Translations under genes and position numbers: made by a program
Origin: Rhodococcus sp. IITR03
Lineage (GTDB): Bacteria; Actinomycetota; Actinomycetes; Mycobacteriales; Mycobacteriaceae
Reading direction: 5' to 3'
Assembly (NCBI GenBank): GCA_001017865.1
Contig: LATQ01000471.1
Location: 1-19,189, forward strand
Length of the DNA stretch: 19,189 bases
The notes under the pieces: model-generated
Told to the model about the DNA's origin: nothing
Seen by the model: only the letters and a program-made list of their open reading frames with translations
Database searches by the model: none
Part shown: one piece after another, positions 9,477-17,377 of the stretch
Numbering within the stretch: position 1 is the first letter of the stretch
Layout of the letters: the number at the start of each line of letters is the position of its first letter

Positions 9477-10571
9477 ATGCCCCAAGATGGGATCGTGCAC
9501 GTACACGAACCCGATGTTCCGGCCGCCCGTACCCGCCTGATCGTCGACGTCGACACCGGCATCGACGACGCTCTCGCCCTGCTCTATCTCGTCGCGAGTC
9601 CGGAAGCCGAGATCGTCGCCGCCCTGTGCACGGCGGGGAACGTGCCGGTGGACCAGGTCACCGCCAACACGCTGTCGTGGCTCGAGGTGTGCGGCCGGTC
9701 CGATATCGAAGTGGCTGCCGGATCGCAGGTTCCGCTGGTCGCGCCGCTGATGACCACCGAGGACACCCACGGTCCACAGGGGATCGGGTACGCAGAGCTT
9801 CCCGCTGCGTCGCGATCGCGGTCGTCGCGATCGGCCGCGCAGGCGTGGGTCGATCTCACCCGCGAGCACCCGGGAGAGCTCACCGGGCTCGTCACCGGTC
9901 CGCTCACCAACCTCGCCCTCGCCCTGCGCATCGATCCGGAACTGCCGTCGCGGTTGCGTCGCCTCGTGATCATGGGTGGGTGTTTCCACCATCCCGGTAA
10001 TACGACTCCGACCTCGGAATGGAACGTCGCGGTGGATCCGGAGGCCGCCAAGGTCGTGTTCGACGCGTTCTCGATCGCGCCTCCGGACCGGCGGCCGATC
10101 GTGTGCCCGCTCGATGTCACGGAGTCGATCGAGATGCATCCCGAGCATGTCGCGCGGATCGGGGACGTCGTCGGTGTGCCCCGCTCCGGGGAACTCTCCC
10201 CGGATGCTCCGCGCGGTACGCGGTCGACGGCCGATGTCCCTCTCGTCCGCCACATCTCCGATGCACTGCGGTTCTACATGGAATTTCATCGTGACCAGGG
10301 CCTGGGCTTCCTCGCGCACGTGCACGACCCGTTCGCCGCGGCGGTCACGCTGGGCACGGTTTCCTACACCTCCCGGCCCGCGACGGTCGACGTCGAGCTC
10401 GACGGACGGCTCACCCGGGGCACGACGGTCGCCGATCTGTCCGGTATGTGGCAAAGGACGCCGAACGCGGATATCGTGGCGGGCACCCGTCCGGCAGAGT
10501 TCTTCGATCATTTCGTCGAGCGGGTGGGATCGTACATTCGCGACTTGAACCTACCCCCGAGTAAGAACTAG
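9477..10571 (+). CDS. Nucleoside hydrolase (inosine-uridine preferring family)
   Basis: An intact frame of 364 residues. The N-terminal calcium-site motif reads DVDTGIDDALALL, equivalent to the DxxxDD of IU nucleoside hydrolases (D26, D30, D31; Thr replaces the usual Pro). Further family features are MTTEDTHGPQGIGY (91-105), VTGPLTNLALAL (139-150), EWNVAVDPEAA (181-191) with the substrate-binding Asn, and a late HDP (283-285) matching the catalytic His-Asp pair. These enzymes cleave the N-glycosidic bond of ribonucleosides for salvage. The start is uncertain: neither the ATG at 9477 nor the GTG at 9495 has a good ribosome site. It is divergent from the thioesterase gene by about 40 bp and followed by lsr2 after 37 bp. 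Confidence 0.88.
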   Translation: MPQDGIVHVHEPDVPAARTRLIVDVDTGIDDALALLYLVASPEAEIVAALCTAGNVPVDQVTANTLSWLEVCGRSDIEVAAGSQVPLVAPLMTTEDTHGPQGIGYAELPAASRSRSSRSAAQAWVDLTREHPGELTGLVTGPLTNLALALRIDPELPSRLRRLVIMGGCFHHPGNTTPTSEWNVAVDPEAAKVVFDAFSIAPPDRRPIVCPLDVTESIEMHPEHVARIGDVVGVPRSGELSPDAPRGTRSTADVPLVRHISDALRFYMEFHRDQGLGFLAHVHDPFAAAVTLGTVSYTSRPATVDVELDGRLTRGTTVADLSGMWQRTPNADIVAGTRPAEFFDHFVERVGSYIRDLNLPPSKN

Positions 10572-10608
10572 CGTCGACAGCGCACAGTTCGGGGACAAGG
10601 AGATAAAC

Positions 10609-11006
10609 GTGGCACAGAAAGTGCGCGTCCAATATTTCGACGATATCGACGGCCAACCGATCATGGACGGCCTGGCGCAGTCGTTCCGCATCACGGTCGA
10701 CGACGACGAGTACGAAATCGACCTGCGGCCGGCGAACGCAGACAAGTTCCTGGCGGTACTCCGCCCGTGGCTGCACGAGAAGGCACCTGAGAAGCCCGCA
10801 TCGAGCACCCGCACCATCACGCCGAAGCAGACGGTGACAAAGGCCCGCACACGGACGGCGGGGACCCACAAGGTGATTCCGCCCACCCGGTCGCCGGAGC
10901 AACTGGCCGCGATCCGACACTGGCCCGTAACAAGGGCTACGACGTCAGCTCGCGCGGCCGGATCCCGCGGCACATCCTCGAGCGGTTCGAAGCCGCTCAC
11001 TCCTGA
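10609..11006 (+). CDS. lsr2: Lsr2 nucleoid-associated protein (one frameshift near the C-terminus)
   Basis: A xenogeneic silencer that bridges AT-rich DNA, the actinobacterial counterpart of H-NS. The N-terminal dimerisation domain (1-58) begins MAQKVRVQYFDDIDG and includes DDDEYEIDLR. A variable basic linker follows. The C-terminal DNA-binding domain reads SPEQLAAIRHWARNKGYD and SSRGRIP, with the minor-groove RGR at 116-118. The frame breaks at 10922-10926, where tggcccg should be tgggcccg; after correction the protein is 132 residues, slightly longer than M. tuberculosis Lsr2. GTG start with an AAGGAG site upstream. Without correction the C-terminus would be scrambled and the DNA-binding domain lost, so the frameshift is almost certainly an artefact. 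Confidence 0.92.
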
Positions 11007-11013
11007 GCATCAC

Positions 11014-11034
11014 CCCGCCGCCTTCCGCGGCGGG
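11014..11034. terminator. Hairpin terminator after lsr2
   Basis: CCCGCCGC (11014-11021) pairs perfectly with GCGGCGGG (11027-11034) across a 5-base loop, beginning seven bases after the corrected lsr2 stop codon and lying between convergent genes. Confidence 0.7.
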
Positions 11035-11047
11035 CCATGAACGCCAC

Positions 11048-11095
11048 CGACGACCGGTGCCGCCTCGTCACGCGACGAGATGGTGCCGGTCGTCG
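11048..11095. terminator. Long hairpin at the 3' end of the FUSC gene
   Basis: 11048-11069 folds on 11074-11095 into a 22-bp stem with a 4-base loop: 10 perfect outer pairs, 6 perfect inner pairs, and a middle section with G-T wobbles and one mismatch. It includes the FUSC stop codon (11068-11070) and its last codons. Together with the hairpin at 11014-11034 it makes a double terminator between lsr2 and the FUSC gene. Confidence 0.6.
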
Positions 11096-12479
11096 CGTCG
11101 GATGGTCACCGCAGCGACGATCACGCCCACGACCACGCCGATGACGGTGTCGCGACCCGGTTGGCGGCGAGACCCGGACCCGCGTGCTGCCCGAGGCCGG
11201 TGAGCAGCAACGCCATCGTCGTCACCCCGACCGAGGCGAGCCCGTAGTTCCGGGTCACCGTGAGTTCGGTGAGCGTCTGGAACAGCACGGCGGCCGCGAC
11301 CACCGGCCAGTAGCCCAGGTCGAGCGCGAGCAGCACGGCAGCGATCAGTGCGCCGCCGACATTGCCGATCAAACGCTGGATGCCACGCTGAACGGTGTTG
11401 CGGTAGTTCAATCCCTGCAGCGCCGCCATGGCACCCATCGCAGCCCACAGCGGATGGTCGAGCCCGATCAGTGCGGCGAACGACGCGGCGAGCAACGACG
11501 CCACGAAGATCCGGGCCGCTCCGATCAGCACGAGACGGTCGAGCAGACGACTGCATCCTTCGCGGACGAAGCCGGGCGGCGTCGGCAGCACCGGCCGACC
11601 CTCGGCATCGACACGCGGAATCTCGATGTCGCGCCGCGCCTTCCGAAGTTCCTTCTCGAACCGGGCGAAGTCGTCGCGGCGTGCGCGGGAGGTGTCGTGC
11701 GACCCGCTGTCGAGAACCGTCTCGGCCGCGTCGAGCAGTGCGACCAGTTCGTGGACATGGGCGTCCGAACGTCGCGGGGCGTTCAGTGCAACGGTCTCGC
11801 GTGCCTTCCGGATGCTCTGCCGCGCGGCGGGAACGGCGTCCGCACCGCGGATTTCGACGGCGGAGACCGCCGCGAGGGCGCGCGCGACCGCGAGGCGAGC
11901 GGGCGTGTGGGGGATGGGAGAGAGCGGGCAGCATCGCGATGACATATCCGAGCAGCGCACCGATGGTCGCCGCGACGGTGACCAGGCCCGCGTCACCCCA
12001 TCCGTCGGAGAAGCCGGCGCGCCGGCGGCGGCGAAGATGAGGATCACCGGGCCGGGGCCCATGAGCGAGAAGGCCGTGAACACCCAGTACGCGACGGCCG
12101 AGCCCACCGAGAGCGCGACGATCTGCACCCACAGTGGGGCGCCCATCGCGCCGAGTGCAGCCCCGAAGGCGGTGTAACCGGCGATGCCGAGACCTACCCA
12201 CGGAAGGCGCACCGCGAGACGCGGATACGGCTCGTATCGCAGGAAGGCACTGGTGAGTGCGCCGAGAGCGGCGAAGCCGGCGACCTGTCCGTAACCGAGC
12301 AGACCGCCGCCGACGAGAGCGAGCATGGTCGCGAATCCCACGCGCAGCGCCACGGCCACGGTCGGGTCGCCACGCCGCACTTCGAGGGCGTCCTTCCACG
12401 CGCTCGCCGAGAGCGGATGCGCGAGCGCTCCCCGGGTGTGACGGAGCTGGGGACGGTCGTCGAGTCGGCGGTCGAGCAT
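11068..12479 (-). CDS. FUSC family membrane protein, putative aromatic acid/fusaric acid exporter (three indels)
   Basis: An integral membrane protein of about 470 residues. One hydrophobic cluster (about 43-165) starts VALRVGFATMLALVGGGLLG. A charged soluble middle follows (SIRKARETVAL, RFEKELRKARRDIE), then a second cluster (about 318-436) with DHPLWAAMGAMAALQGLN. The last segment reads RVRDTVIGVVVG, typical of FUSC proteins. One base is missing near 12010-12025 and one near 11148-11153. One extra base is likely in a run of five C (minus strand) near 11909-11913. FUSC proteins are linked to efflux of aromatic acids. The ATG at 12479 lies 12 bp from an AT-rich palindrome shared with the divergent MarR gene, a classic drug- or phenol-responsive pair. 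Confidence 0.82.
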
Positions 12480-12491
12480 CCGTCCACCATA

Positions 12492-12506
12492 TTACTTCAC
12501 TAGTAA
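12492..12506. promoter_or_regulatory. MarR operator candidate
   Basis: TTACT-TCACT-AGTAA is a perfect 5-bp inverted repeat inside the most AT-rich stretch of the window (about 12488-12520), between the divergent FUSC and MarR genes. It lies 12 bp upstream of the FUSC start, so protein bound there would block both promoters. Confidence 0.6.
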
Positions 12507-12537
12507 AATATCTATGAAATTGTTCGTCCGATGCCGT

Positions 12538-12543
12538 TAGACT
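12538..12543 (+). promoter_or_regulatory. Minus-10 element of a likely leaderless marR transcript
   Basis: TAGACT ends seven bases before the ATG at 12550, and no ribosome site is visible. A TAnnnT box at this spacing is the standard arrangement for actinobacterial leaderless mRNAs that begin on the A of ATG. Confidence 0.5.
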
Positions 12544-12549
12544 TGCCAC

Positions 12550-13062
12550 ATGCCCTCCGAGACACCCCAGCCCGATTACGTCGATCGCGTACGTCTCGGA
12601 TGGACCGCTCACTACCCCGACCTCGACCTCCGCCCCATCGACGTGATCGGCCGCATCACCCGCATCGGCTCGCTCGCGCTCACCTACTTCGATCGGGAAC
12701 TCGAAGCGAGCGGCATCAGCCGCAGCGAATTCGAGGTCCTCAGCGCGCTCGCCCGCAGCGACCATCCGTTACGCGCCAGCGAGGTCACCTCGATCACGGG
12801 TATCTCCGGCGCGTCGACCACGAAGCACACCGAGCGACTCGCCAAACTCGGTCTCGTCGAACGCAAACGACTCGAACGCGACGGCCGCGTCGTGCTGCTC
12901 ACCCTCACCGACGACGGGCGCGCACTCGTCGAGAAGGAATTCCCGCGACGCCTGGCGCGCGAGCGGCAGATGCTCGACGGGCTCGACGACGACGAGGTGC
13001 AGGTCCTGTCCGACCTGTTGCGCAAGGTCGTCCGCAACGTCGAGAACCATTATCCGGCCTGA
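12550..13062 (+). CDS. MarR-family transcriptional regulator
   Basis: An intact 170-residue protein with a central winged helix-turn-helix: FEVLSALARSDHPLRASEVT, then the recognition helix SGASTTKHTERLAKLGLVER and the wing RKRLERDGRVVLLTLTDDG. N- and C-terminal helices suit the MarR dimer. MarR proteins commonly repress a divergent efflux gene and are released by phenolic ligands. Here the divergent neighbour is the FUSC exporter, and the shared gap holds the TTACT/AGTAA palindrome. The ATG at 12550 seems to be used without a ribosome site. It ends 13 bp from the convergent gene at 13076. Confidence 0.9.
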   Translation: MPSETPQPDYVDRVRLGWTAHYPDLDLRPIDVIGRITRIGSLALTYFDRELEASGISRSEFEVLSALARSDHPLRASEVTSITGISGASTTKHTERLAKLGLVERKRLERDGRVVLLTLTDDGRALVEKEFPRRLARERQMLDGLDDDEVQVLSDLLRKVVRNVENHYPA

Positions 13063-13075
13063 CCCCCGGAACAGC

Positions 13076-13554
13076 TCAGGGCATCTCCTGCGTCTCGGCC
13101 CGTTCGATCTCGCTCACGGCGCGACGCAGATACGCTTCGGGAGCCACGCGGCGCGCAGCGACGAGATCGGCGACGACGAGCAGGCCCGCGGCCAGATACT
13201 GCTCGGGGCGGATCCTCGGGCGTTCGGCGTCGGGATCGGACACGCCGAGCGCACCCGTGAGCACGGCGACGACGGCCTCGGGGTTCGAGCGACGGCAACC
13301 ATCGCAGCCCGGAGCGGGCGGAGCGTTCGAGCACGGCCTGCACGTCCTCACCGGCGAGGCCGTCGGGATGCAGTTCCTCGAGCAACTCCCGGACCATGCC
13401 CGCGTGCACGGCCGTGACCTGCTCGTAGGGCAGGTCGACGAGCACCGCGACCGCCTCGTCGAAGGGCTCGGCCGACTCGCTGCGGCAGCGGCGAGCGCAT
13501 CGGGGTGGCCGTCGCGATCTCCCGCGGCGTTCTCGGCCAGTGGTCGGGCCACAC
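13076..13554 (-). CDS. Conserved actinobacterial protein of unknown function (three indels)
   Basis: The GTG at 13554 has a perfectly placed AGGAG (13561-13565). The protein can be pieced together as VWPDHWP, then ENAAGDRDGHPDALAAAAA, then SAEPFDEAVAVLVDLPYEQ and so on to LRWLPSLEP, then EAVVAVLTGALGVSDPD and finally EIERAETQEMP. This requires one missing base near 13535-13540, one near 13485-13495, and one extra base in gggg at 13280-13283. The span is 479 bp, giving about 159 residues. It is mostly helical, acidic and soluble, with no signal peptide. I recognise it only as a family of hypothetical proteins. It lies 33 bp upstream of the end of the DUF72 gene's frame and on the same strand, so it may be co-transcribed. 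Confidence 0.65.
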
Positions 13555-13587
13555 AGCGATCTCCTGTCCTTCCTCCGGACGCCCGGG

Positions 13588-14400
13588 TCACAGGCGTTCC
13601 TGCAACGCGAGCGCGTCGTGCGGTGCACAGCCTTTCATGTCGTTGTCGAAGTACACGTAGACGTCCCTGCCGTCGCCGAGCCACCGGCGGATCCGCTCGG
13701 CCCACACGTCGAGGACCTCGGGGGTGTACCCGCTCGCGTACAACTCCTTGTCGCCGTGCATCCGCACGTAGACGAAATCGCTCGTGACGTCGGTGAGGAA
13801 CGGGAACTTGCCGGCCGTGTCGGCGACGACGAGCCCGATATCGTGCGCGCGCAGCAACTCCACGGCCTCCGGGCTCGCGAGGTCGGGGTGCCGCACCTCG
13901 ACGGCGTGCCGCAGCGGACGCTCGGCATCCACCTCCACCCACACCCGGTCGTCGGCGAGTTTGTCGGTGTGCCGGCGGGCGAGTTCGCCGGCGGCCGTAG
14001 TCGTGCGGGGCAACCGGTCGAAGAAGTCCGCGAACCTGTCCTCCTCGAAACCGAGGGTCGGCGGGAGCTGCCACAGCACCGGACCGAGTTTCGGGCCGAG
14101 CGCGAGTACGCCGGAGGCGAAGAAATTGGCGAGGGCGTCGTCGACACCCGCGAGCCGCTTCATGTGGGTGACGAACCGCCCGCCCTTGACGGCATAGACG
14201 AAGTCGTCGGGTGCGGCGTCCCGCCACGCGAGATAACTGCTCGGGCGCTGCAGCGAGTAGAACGAGCCGTTGATCTCGATCGACCCGAACCGCTGGGCGG
14301 CGTATTCGAGTTCCCGGCGCTGGACGAGTCCTTCCGGATAGAAGTCTCCGCGCCAGCCCGGATAGCGCCATCCCGATATCCCGATCCTCGCCCCGGCCAC
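13588..14400 (-). CDS. DUF72 domain-containing protein (YecE-like)
   Basis: An intact TIM-barrel-like DUF72 protein of 270 residues. It starts with the family hallmark ISGWRYPGWRGDFYPEGL (8-25) and continues with SIEINGSFYSLQRPSSYLAW, FVYAVKGGRFVTHMKRL, GPVLWQLPPTLGFEEDRFADF and VYVRMHGDKELYASGY, and a late VYVYFDNDMKGCAPHDA that is typical of the family. Biochemical function is unknown. The frame can be extended to a TTG at 14448, but the GTG at 14400 is favoured because TACGCT sits seven bases upstream as a leaderless promoter. It is divergent from the HdeD-like gene. Confidence 0.88.
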   Translation of the reverse strand: MAGARIGISGWRYPGWRGDFYPEGLVQRRELEYAAQRFGSIEINGSFYSLQRPSSYLAWRDAAPDDFVYAVKGGRFVTHMKRLAGVDDALANFFASGVLALGPKLGPVLWQLPPTLGFEEDRFADFFDRLPRTTTAAGELARRHTDKLADDRVWVEVDAERPLRHAVEVRHPDLASPEAVELLRAHDIGLVVADTAGKFPFLTDVTSDFVYVRMHGDKELYASGYTPEVLDVWAERIRRWLGDGRDVYVYFDNDMKGCAPHDALALQERL

Positions 14401-14407
14401 GTTTCCG

Positions 14408-14413
14408 AGCGTA
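14408..14413 (-). promoter_or_regulatory. Minus-10 element for a leaderless DUF72 transcript
   Basis: On the minus strand TACGCT is followed by seven bases and then GTG (14400). No ribosome site is present. The spacing matches the TAnnnT-N7-RTG leaderless pattern and decides the start chosen for the DUF72 gene. Confidence 0.4.
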
Positions 14414-14497
14414 ACCTCGGCTTCGATTCGGCACGCGAAGCAGCACAACCGCGCTTATCCTCGGGCTACAAGATCACATCACACGCCAGGAGCCGTC

Positions 14498-15079
14498 ATG
14501 TCCACGAGCTCGGTTTCTTCCAACGATCCGTTCCGATCACTACTGAAGCAGATCTGGTGGGTGGTGCTGCTGCGCGGCATCCTCGCGGTCCTCTTCGGTG
14601 TCGTCGCGCTCGTCTGGCCCGGCATCACCGTGTGGGCGCTGGTGGTCGTCTTCGCGGCCTACGCGATCATCGACGGCATCGTGCTGGTCGTTCAATCGAT
14701 CCGCGACAAGCCCGAGGGCTGGGGTTGGTGGCTCGCCATGGGCGTCGTCTCCGTCCTCGCCGGTCTCGTCGCGCTGTTCTGGCCCGGCATCACCGCACTC
14801 GCACTGCTGTACGTGATCGCGTTCTACGCCATCCTGTTCGGCATCACCGGCATCGTCGGTGGTGTCCGCTTCCGGAAGGTGCCCGAGTCCGGATGGGTGT
14901 GGTCGGTGCTCGCGGGCGTCGTCGCCGTCCTGTTCGGCATCGTGCTGCTGATCTTCCCCGGCGAGGGCATCCTGAGCCTGATCGTCCTGCTCGGCATCTA
15001 CGCGATCCTGTTCGGCGTGCTGCTCGTCATCCTGGCGTTCCAGGCACGCAGCGCGGCGAAGAAGGCCGGCGTCATCTGA
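14498..15079 (+). CDS. HdeD-like six-helix membrane protein
   Basis: An intact 193-residue protein of the HdeD/DUF308 acid-resistance membrane family. It is made of three internal repeats of about 55 residues, each a pair of membrane helices around a WPG or FPG turn (40-42, 95-97, 153-155). The first two repeats share VALxWPGIT. Short charged linkers separate the repeats (RDKPEGWG, RFRKVPESG) and the C-terminus is basic (ARSAAKKAG). Family members are linked to acid or general stress in enterobacteria; no function is proven in actinobacteria. The ATG has AGGAG five bases upstream. Its stop codon lies in the loop of the terminator hairpin 15060-15092. Confidence 0.88.
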   Translation: MSTSSVSSNDPFRSLLKQIWWVVLLRGILAVLFGVVALVWPGITVWALVVVFAAYAIIDGIVLVVQSIRDKPEGWGWWLAMGVVSVLAGLVALFWPGITALALLYVIAFYAILFGITGIVGGVRFRKVPESGWVWSVLAGVVAVLFGIVLLIFPGEGILSLIVLLGIYAILFGVLLVILAFQARSAAKKAGVI

Positions 15080-15092
15080 CAGCCGGCCTTCT
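15060..15092. terminator. Terminator hairpin with the stop codon in its loop
   Basis: AGAAGGCCGGC (15060-15070) pairs perfectly over 11 bp with 15082-15092; the 11-base loop contains the TGA of the HdeD-like gene. It lies between that gene and the convergent PPOX gene ending at 15105. Confidence 0.8.
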
Positions 15093-15104
15093 CCCCGATC
15101 GATC

Positions 15105-15512
15105 TCAGGCGTTGCGCAGACGACCCCACGCGTGCCAGCGGTCGATCTCGATCCACGCGTTGACGCGCTTGCCGTCGCGCGCGTGGTACGGCTTGCCCGT
15201 GTAGTGGCGAGCGATCCGATCGATGTCCTCCAGGGACGGATCGTCGGCGAGTTCGACGACTCGCCCCTGGAGGCTCACGTGCGTGACCCAGTCCTGCGGA
15301 TCCATCGCCGACAGGCTCACCCGCGGATCGTTCCGCAGGTATTCGAGGCGCTTGCGGGTCGAATCCATGTTGACGAGGATGCGGCCGTCCTCGAAGACGT
15401 ACCAGGTCGGAACGGACACCGGATGACCGTCCGGGCGCAGTGAGCTGATCGTGGCGTAATTGGGCTGGGCGAGGAATTCGGCGACGGCCTCGGGTACGGG
15501 TCGTTTCGGCAC
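15105..15512 (-). CDS. PPOX-class (split beta-barrel) F420/FMN-dependent oxidoreductase
   Basis: An intact 135-residue protein of the pyridoxamine 5'-phosphate oxidase-like split-barrel fold. It shows NYATISSLRPDGHPVSVPTW (18-37), VNMDSTRKRLEYLRNDPRVSLS, and a C-terminal HYTGKPYHARDGKRVNAWIE. This pattern fits the actinobacterial PPOX-class F420-dependent enzymes (TIGR03618-like), which reduce or bind F420, FMN or heme-related ligands. The natural substrate is unknown. The GTG at 15512 has AAAGGGA upstream. It is divergent from the GYD-domain gene and convergent with the HdeD-like gene. Confidence 0.87.
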   Translation of the reverse strand: MPKRPVPEAVAEFLAQPNYATISSLRPDGHPVSVPTWYVFEDGRILVNMDSTRKRLEYLRNDPRVSLSAMDPQDWVTHVSLQGRVVELADDPSLEDIDRIARHYTGKPYHARDGKRVNAWIEIDRWHAWGRLRNA

Positions 15513-15542
15513 GGCAGTCCCTTTCGATGCGGCGGACAGGGT

Positions 15543-15554
15543 CTCGATATCGAG
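15543..15554. promoter_or_regulatory. 12-bp perfect palindrome in a divergent promoter
   Basis: CTCGATATCGAG lies 31 bp upstream of the PPOX start in the 128-bp gap to the GYD gene. It could be an operator, but a 12-bp palindrome can also occur by chance a few times in this length. Confidence 0.3.
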
Positions 15555-15640
15555 CCTAGGCCGCGATTCCCGGCGAAACCGTCCCCGGTGACGCGGGATG
15601 GACCGACCATGGAGGTCGGGATCCTCGAAAGGAGACGATC

Positions 15641-15970
15641 ATGCCGCGATATCTCTGGCAGGTGAACTACACCGCGGACGGCGCACGCGGGCTGCTCACG
15701 GACGGTGGTACGTCCCGACGCGACGCCATCGTCCGGATGGTCGAAAGTGTGGGTGGGACGGTCGATTCGGTGCACTTCGCGCTCGGTGGTCACGATCTGT
15801 ACGTGCTCGGCGAGGTGCCCGACGAGATCGCGGCCGCGACACTCGAGCTCCGCACGATCGCCTCCGGTGCCGCGCGCTCCACGCCGATAGCCCTGCTCAC
15901 CCCCGAACAGGTCGACGAGGCCGCGCGCCGCGACGCGAGTTACCGGACGCCGGGGAGCTCGGGCAACTGA
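15641..15970 (+). CDS. GYD domain-containing protein
   Basis: An intact 109-residue protein. The fold is a small ferredoxin-like alpha-beta unit: YLWQVNYTADGARGLLTDGG, RRDAIVRMVESVGGTVDSVH, then FALGGHDLYVLGEVPDE, where the GHDLYV segment corresponds to the family's GxYD motif (PF08734). The C-terminal tail is short and charged. Function is unknown; related small proteins are thought to act as dimeric barrel proteins. AAGGAG lies six bases before the ATG. The MFS gene follows on the same strand after about 72 bp. Confidence 0.85.
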   Translation: MPRYLWQVNYTADGARGLLTDGGTSRRDAIVRMVESVGGTVDSVHFALGGHDLYVLGEVPDEIAAATLELRTIASGAARSTPIALLTPEQVDEAARRDASYRTPGSSGN

Positions 15971-16020
15971 CCGCTCGCCTCCCGCGACGAGCTGCTGGGT
16001 ATCGTCTGCTCATCCTGTTG

Positions 16021-16035
16021 CTTTCTCGAAGAAAG
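16021..16035. promoter_or_regulatory. Inverted repeat just upstream of the MFS gene
   Basis: CTTTCT-CGA-AGAAAG is a perfect 6-bp inverted repeat with a 3-base centre, eight bases before the GTG/ATG start of the transporter. It may be an operator or may form a hairpin near the ribosome site. Confidence 0.45.
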
Positions 16036-16042
16036 TGAATTC

Positions 16043-17332
16043 GTGATGAGTGTGCGCCCGGCCCAGCGCAGCGACCGCCGCCCGGCCCGGATCCACCCGG
16101 CATGGTGGGTCGCCGCGGTGGCCTTCCTCGCGTTGTTCGGCGCCGCAGGCTTCCGGGCGCACCCGGCGCGCTCATGGTGCCGCTGCACGACGAGTTCGGC
16201 TGGTCGACGAGCGTCATGTCGCTCGCGGTGAGCATCAACCTCGTCCTGTTCGGACTCGTCGCACCGTTCGCCGCCGCCTGATGGACCGGTTCGGCATGCG
16301 CCGGGTGATCTCGTCGGCGTTGTTCCTGGTGGCGCTCGGTGCTGCCGGCAGTGTCGCCATGACCGCCTCGTGGCAGTTGCTCGTGTTCTGGGGACTGCTC
16401 ATCGGTACCGGCACGGGGTCGATGGCCCTGGTCCTGGCGGCGACCATCGCCGACCGATGGTTCGTCGAGCGTCGCGGGCTGGTGATGGGCATCCTCACTG
16501 CGGGTTCCGCGACCGGCCAACTGGTGATCCTGCCACCCGTCGCCGCGCTCGCAGAGAACGTCGGGTGGCGGCAGGCATCGCTCGTGATCGCCGCGGCGGC
16601 GATTGTCGTCGTCCCGCTGGTGTGGGCGGTGATCCGCGATCATCCCGACGAGCGCGGTGTCCTGCCCTACGGTGCCGACCCCGAGACCTACCTGGCGCCG
16701 ACGCGAGCGACCGGCGGTGCCGTCACCCGCGCTCTCGAAGGCTGGCCTTCGCGGTGCGTCACCGGGCGTTCTGGGCGCTGGCGATCGCCTTCGCCATCTG
16801 CGGGGCCACCACCAACGGACTCGTCGGCATCCACTTCATCCCGTCGGCCCACGACCACGGCATGCCCACGACCACCGCAGCGAGCCTCATGGCCGCCGTG
16901 GGGATCTTCGACATCGTCGGCACCATCGCCTCCGGATGGCTGACCGACAAGTTCGACCCCCGCAAGCTGCTGGCCTTCTACTACACCTTCCGCGGCGTGG
17001 GTCTGCTCCTGCTGCCCTGGCTGTTGCAGGAGTCCGTGCACCCCAGCATGATCCTGTTCGTCGTGGTCTACGGTCTGGACTGGGTCGCCACCGTGCCGCC
17101 GACCGCGATGCTGTGCCGCCGGATCTTCGGCGACCGCGGAACCATCGTGTTCGGCTGGGTGTTCGCGTCCCACCAGATCGGTGCCGCGGCAGCCGCTTTC
17201 GGAGCCGGGGTCATCCGCGACAGCCTCGGAACCTACACCTACGCGTGGTGGGCCGGAGCGACCCTGTGCGCGGTCGCCGCCTCGCTGTCGATCCTCACCA
17301 GAGGCAGTGTCGCCGTGAAATGTCGCAATTGA
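16043..17332 (+). CDS. Major facilitator superfamily transporter (three frameshifts)
   Basis: A 12-helix-type transporter of about 430 residues. The first helix is WWVAAVAFLALFGAAGF. The conserved loop 2-3 motif reads MDRFGMRR. The second half has GIHFIPSAHDHGMP and GTIASGWLTDKFDPRKLLAF, a second copy of the loop motif. The HFIPSAHDHG region resembles monocarboxylate/oxalate-formate-type MFS proteins, but the substrate is not predictable. Missing bases near 16155-16168, 16270-16278 and 16738-16745 break the frame; 1290 bp plus three gives a clean gene. The start may be the GTG at 16043 or the ATG at 16046; the ribosome site is weak. Confidence 0.85.
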
Positions 17333-17377
17333 ACGAATCGGCTGTTTCCGCCTGCGCGGAGCTGTCACACTTTCGGC

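Noticed and set aside
9324..10511. Minus-strand open frame of 395 codons opposite the nucleoside hydrolase
   Set aside because: The plus strand carries all conserved nucleoside hydrolase motifs; the antisense product is Arg/Asp-rich without motifs.
10609..11006. Lsr2 gene as a sign of a horizontally acquired island
   Set aside because: Lsr2 is a normal chromosomal gene in this group, and composition around it is the same as elsewhere in the window.
13540..15204. Plus-strand open frame of 554 codons across the DUF72 and HdeD genes
   Set aside because: Runs antisense to DUF72 and out of frame with HdeD; no protein-like character.
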